From Tepidibacter mesophilus (lineage in GTDB: Bacteria > Bacillota > Clostridia > Peptostreptococcales > Peptostreptococcaceae): DNA of 64,000 bases. Within the stretch, counting starts at the first letter, position 1; each line of letters starts with the position of its first letter. The DNA is taken from the NCBI RefSeq assembly GCF_002724055.1, contig NZ_BDQY01000012.1, forward strand, positions 27,008 to 91,007, in the 5' to 3' direction. Shown one piece after another: positions 63,767 through 64,000 of the stretch. A program made the translations under genes and the position numbers. The notes under the pieces are model-generated. The model was given only the letters and a program-made list of their open reading frames with translations. It was not told the origin of the DNA and made no database searches.

Positions 63767-64000
63767 TGGATTGTCAACACTTTTTAGGACACTTTTTTGT
63801 CGGACATCAATAACCTATATTCTATAGGGCTAAGGTAATCTAATGACCCGTGTATTCTGTGATTGTTATACCGATTTACATAATCAAATAATTCATATTC
63901 TAGTTGTTCGAAATTTTCAAATATTTTATTGAAAGCAAATTCAGTTTTTATAACCTTAAATGTAGCTTCTGCTACGGCATTATCATAAGGGCATCCTTTT
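63767..64000 (-). mobile_element. Right-edge IS3-family element (partial)
   Basis: Terminal sequence TGGATTGTCAACACTTTTTA, then GGACACTTTTTTGTCGGACA, is an IS3-type end; the transposase coding part follows on the minus strand and runs off the window. Confidence 0.8.
63784..64000 (-). CDS. IS3-family transposase OrfB, C-terminal part
   Basis: Minus-strand frame, 5' end outside the window: KGCPYDNAVAEATFKVIKTE, FAFNKIFENFEQLEYELFDY, VNRYNNHRIHGSLDYLSPIE, then YR...DKKVS stop. The DNA-strand E in NAVAEATFKVIKTEF and the NRYNNHRIHGSL-YLSP close are the standard IS3 OrfB (rve-type integrase) C-terminus. Whether the rest of the element is intact cannot be seen. Confidence 0.9.
   Translation of the reverse strand, partial: KGCPYDNAVAEATFKVIKTEFAFNKIFENFEQLEYELFDYVNRYNNHRIHGSLDYLSPIEYRLLMSDKKVS

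Overview
The window is low-GC (strongly A/T-biased in all three codon positions), every housekeeping gene is on the + strand, and the order smc-ftsY-ylxM-ffh-rpsP-khpA-rimM-trmD-rplS-rbgA-rnhB-ylqG-ylqH-yraN-yifB is the classic Firmicutes block. Together with the codon use this points to an anaerobic Clostridia-type organism (Clostridiaceae or Peptostreptococcaceae); the species cannot be fixed from the sequence.

Region 1 (1-12550) is the conserved chromosomal core: the end of SMC, the two SRP GTPases with YlxM, ribosomal proteins S16 and L19 with a leader RNA, ribosome maturation factors, tRNA methylation, RNase HII, FliK-like and FlhB-like small proteins, a YraN nuclease-fold protein and the YifB/ComM AAA+ protein. 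It ends at a bidirectional terminator shared with a divergent secreted M4 metalloprotease (12554-14452, minus).

Region 2 (14914-32136) is the most interesting part. I read it as a contractile-injection (type VI-secretion-like) machine in a Gram-positive background: one large putative sheath protein, two tandem Hcp-like tube paralogues, a J-domain protein, two FHA proteins, two PP2C-like phosphatases (one membrane-anchored with a repeat-rich tail), two unrecognised proteins in the baseplate position, an Hsp70/actin-fold ATPase, a third possible baseplate protein, then the spike module: EagR-like chaperone, VgrG, two accessory proteins and a DUF4280 PAAR-like tip. No ClpV, no TssJ/L/M membrane complex and no phosphorylating kinase are visible. 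Assignments of sheath and baseplate are inference from context; VgrG, FHA, PP2C, J-domain, Hsp70, DUF4280 and Rhs are read from motifs.

Region 3 (32188-63343) is the effector arsenal: a VgrG fused through a hydrophobic segment to an AHH nuclease (ankyrin protein as probable immunity), an N-terminally truncated VgrG tail carrying a CdiA-type tRNase tip with an immunity gene, SUKH orphan immunity genes behind decayed vgrG relics, a second complete spike module whose DUF4280 protein carries its own toxin tip, a 2404-residue VgrG-Rhs-DUF3990 fusion, and a start-less but fully open rhs C-terminal cassette with a different (HH-nuclease-like) tip plus an Imm30-like gene. The spare tips share long near-identical segments with the intact genes, so the locus looks built for toxin-tip replacement by homologous recombination.

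The arsenal is punctuated by a family of about 220 bp imperfect-palindrome repeats (complete copies near 35.9, 40.5, 61.0 and 63.5 kb, partial copies near 37.1, 41.5 and 44.6 kb, and a diverged relative in opposite orientation at 26.9 kb), by one complete IS6-family element and three IS6 relics, an IS66 relic, an Rpn-type nuclease gene and, at the right edge, the end of an IS3-family element.
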